Positions 63,597 to 64,000 of a DNA stretch of 64,000 nucleotides are shown here, piece after piece (within the stretch, counting starts at the first letter, position 1; each line of letters begins with the position of its first letter). The notes under the pieces were generated by a model. The model did no database searches. It was given only the letters and a program-made list of their open reading frames with translations, and was not told the DNA's origin. Source of the DNA: Flavobacteriales bacterium (GTDB lineage: Bacteria; Bacteroidota; Bacteroidia; Flavobacteriales_D; Parvicellaceae). The position numbers were made by a program, and so were the translations under genes. Location of the stretch: positions 1 to 64,000 of the forward strand of contig JAOASC010000020.1 of the NCBI GenBank assembly GCA_025210295.1, in the 5' to 3' direction.

Positions 63597-63630
63597 AGCC
63601 TCATTTGAAAATCAAATGAGGCTTTTTTTT
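63597..63630 (+). terminator. Strong intrinsic terminator after the transaldolase-CBS gene
   Basis: AGCCTCATTTGA (63597-63608) and TCAAATGAGGCT (63612-63623) pair perfectly over 12 bases with an AAA loop and are followed by seven T residues (63624-63630). Confidence 0.93.
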
Positions 63631-63784
63631 GCTATATCAAACCAATCGACAAACTATTTGTCATTAAAAACAGTATGTTTATCATTATTTCATGAGTTTA
63701 TAAACATTTTTGAAACTTAACACAATAAAATTTTGGCTTAGATTTTGATATTTCTTAGCTTTATTCACTTAAAATAAAACAAAA

Positions 63785-63907
63785 ATGAAAAAAAGAATCA
63801 TCACTCTATCACTTATAGGTCTATTCCTTGCTGGAATGACAGCTTGTAATGCATCAAAAGGTTCTTCTAAAGGGAAAGGTGGACATTGCCCAGCATACGG
63901 AAACTAA
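63785..63907 (+). CDS. Tiny lipoprotein (40 residues)
   Basis: ATG at 63785, TAA at 63905-63907. Sequence MKKRIITLSLIGLFLAGMTA then C at position 21, i.e. a lipoprotein signal, then NASKGSSKGKGGHCPAYGN. The mature peptide of 20 residues is Gly/Lys/Ser-rich with a terminal GHCPAYGN, a pattern seen in very short Bacteroidota lipoproteins (K-x-G-G-H-C-x-A-Y). Upstream, TTTG at 63732-63735 and TAGCTTTA at 63756-63763 with a 20-base spacer resemble a promoter with one mismatch. Function unknown. Confidence 0.7.
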   Translation: MKKRIITLSLIGLFLAGMTACNASKGSSKGKGGHCPAYGN

Positions 63908-63963
63908 TTACTATTTTAGAACAATTCTAAAAAAAAATTACTATTCATCTTCGAATAAGGTAT

Positions 63964-63971
63964 TATCTTTG
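63964..63971 (+). promoter_or_regulatory. -7 promoter element for a gene beyond the right edge
   Basis: TATCTTTG, followed by GCACTTAG, fits TAnnTTTG. The expected transcript start is near 63978; no start codon for it lies in the remaining bases, so the gene begins outside the window. Confidence 0.5.
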
Positions 63972-64000
63972 CACTTAGATTTAATAAAAAAAGTTGAACA

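Noticed and set aside
1..64000. CRISPR arrays, tRNA/rRNA genes, insertion sequences, prophage
   Set aside because: No regularly spaced identical repeats, tRNA cloverleaf or CCA-type ends, transposase motifs or phage structural genes were seen while reading the window; this was by eye and a tRNAscan/Infernal run would settle it.

Overview
The window comes from an AT-rich genome of the phylum Bacteroidota, most likely order Flavobacteriales. This rests on type IX secretion C-terminal domains, lipoproteins with the Bacteroidota CTD...NYD...DDGSC module, a fused CcsBA cytochrome c biogenesis protein, a long NusB, many small outer-membrane beta-barrel proteins, absence of obvious Shine-Dalgarno sites, and promoters of the Bacteroidota type (TAnnTTTG at -7, TTG about 19 bases upstream). 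Family and genus cannot be fixed from the sequence. No rRNA, tRNA, CRISPR array, transposase or phage gene was recognised. The T9SS machinery itself is outside the window.

Layout. 1-160: start of a secreted protein that runs off the left edge. 645-7725: a divergent locus with a PapD-like periplasmic chaperone and a MORN-type repeat protein on the plus strand. Facing them on the minus strand are two small secreted subunit-like proteins and a 1196-residue usher-like outer-membrane barrel protein; together they look like a non-canonical surface-fibre (chaperone-usher-like) system. 7808-8614: universal stress protein. 8663-12125: a minus-strand copper-type group, with an MbnH-like dihaem protein, an MbnP-like lipoprotein, an outer-membrane barrel and a small Cys-motif membrane protein. 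12176-24097: housekeeping and general genes (purC, phoH, SAM adenosyltransferase, dinB, an ABC exporter, an amino-acid dehydrogenase, nusB, yajC, coaE). 24792-27941: CcsBA.

28030-35912: a plus-strand envelope locus with a lipoprotein, a barrel-like protein and a tandemly duplicated pair of M48 metalloprotease plus small barrel. 36012-37199: pgk, ended by a strong bidirectional terminator. 37265-41089: a giant membrane M48 peptidase. 41321-43750: DUF2911, VF530 family, an iron-type alcohol dehydrogenase and a small membrane protein. 44053-45174: a Fic AMP-transferase-type protein with its own winged helix and an operator-like repeat array over its start. 45284-49747: a T9SS-exported LamG/Ig-like protein preceded by a 62-residue free-standing LuxR-type HTH protein, divergent from a TPR/LuxR-HTH regulator; two dyads 22 bases apart sit between them.

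50221-51420: DEAD-box helicase. 51852-56897: a tightly packed five-gene minus-strand operon (LolA-like protein, two FtsX-type permeases, ATPase, outer-membrane barrel) that looks like a lipid or lipoprotein export route. 57191-58255: a flavin/2Fe-2S reductase. 58313-62493: a large PKD-repeat adhesin-like T9SS type B cargo, translationally coupled to a small lipoprotein that is almost only a type B sorting domain. 62569-63576: a transaldolase-type enzyme fused to two CBS domains. 63785-63907: a 40-residue lipoprotein.
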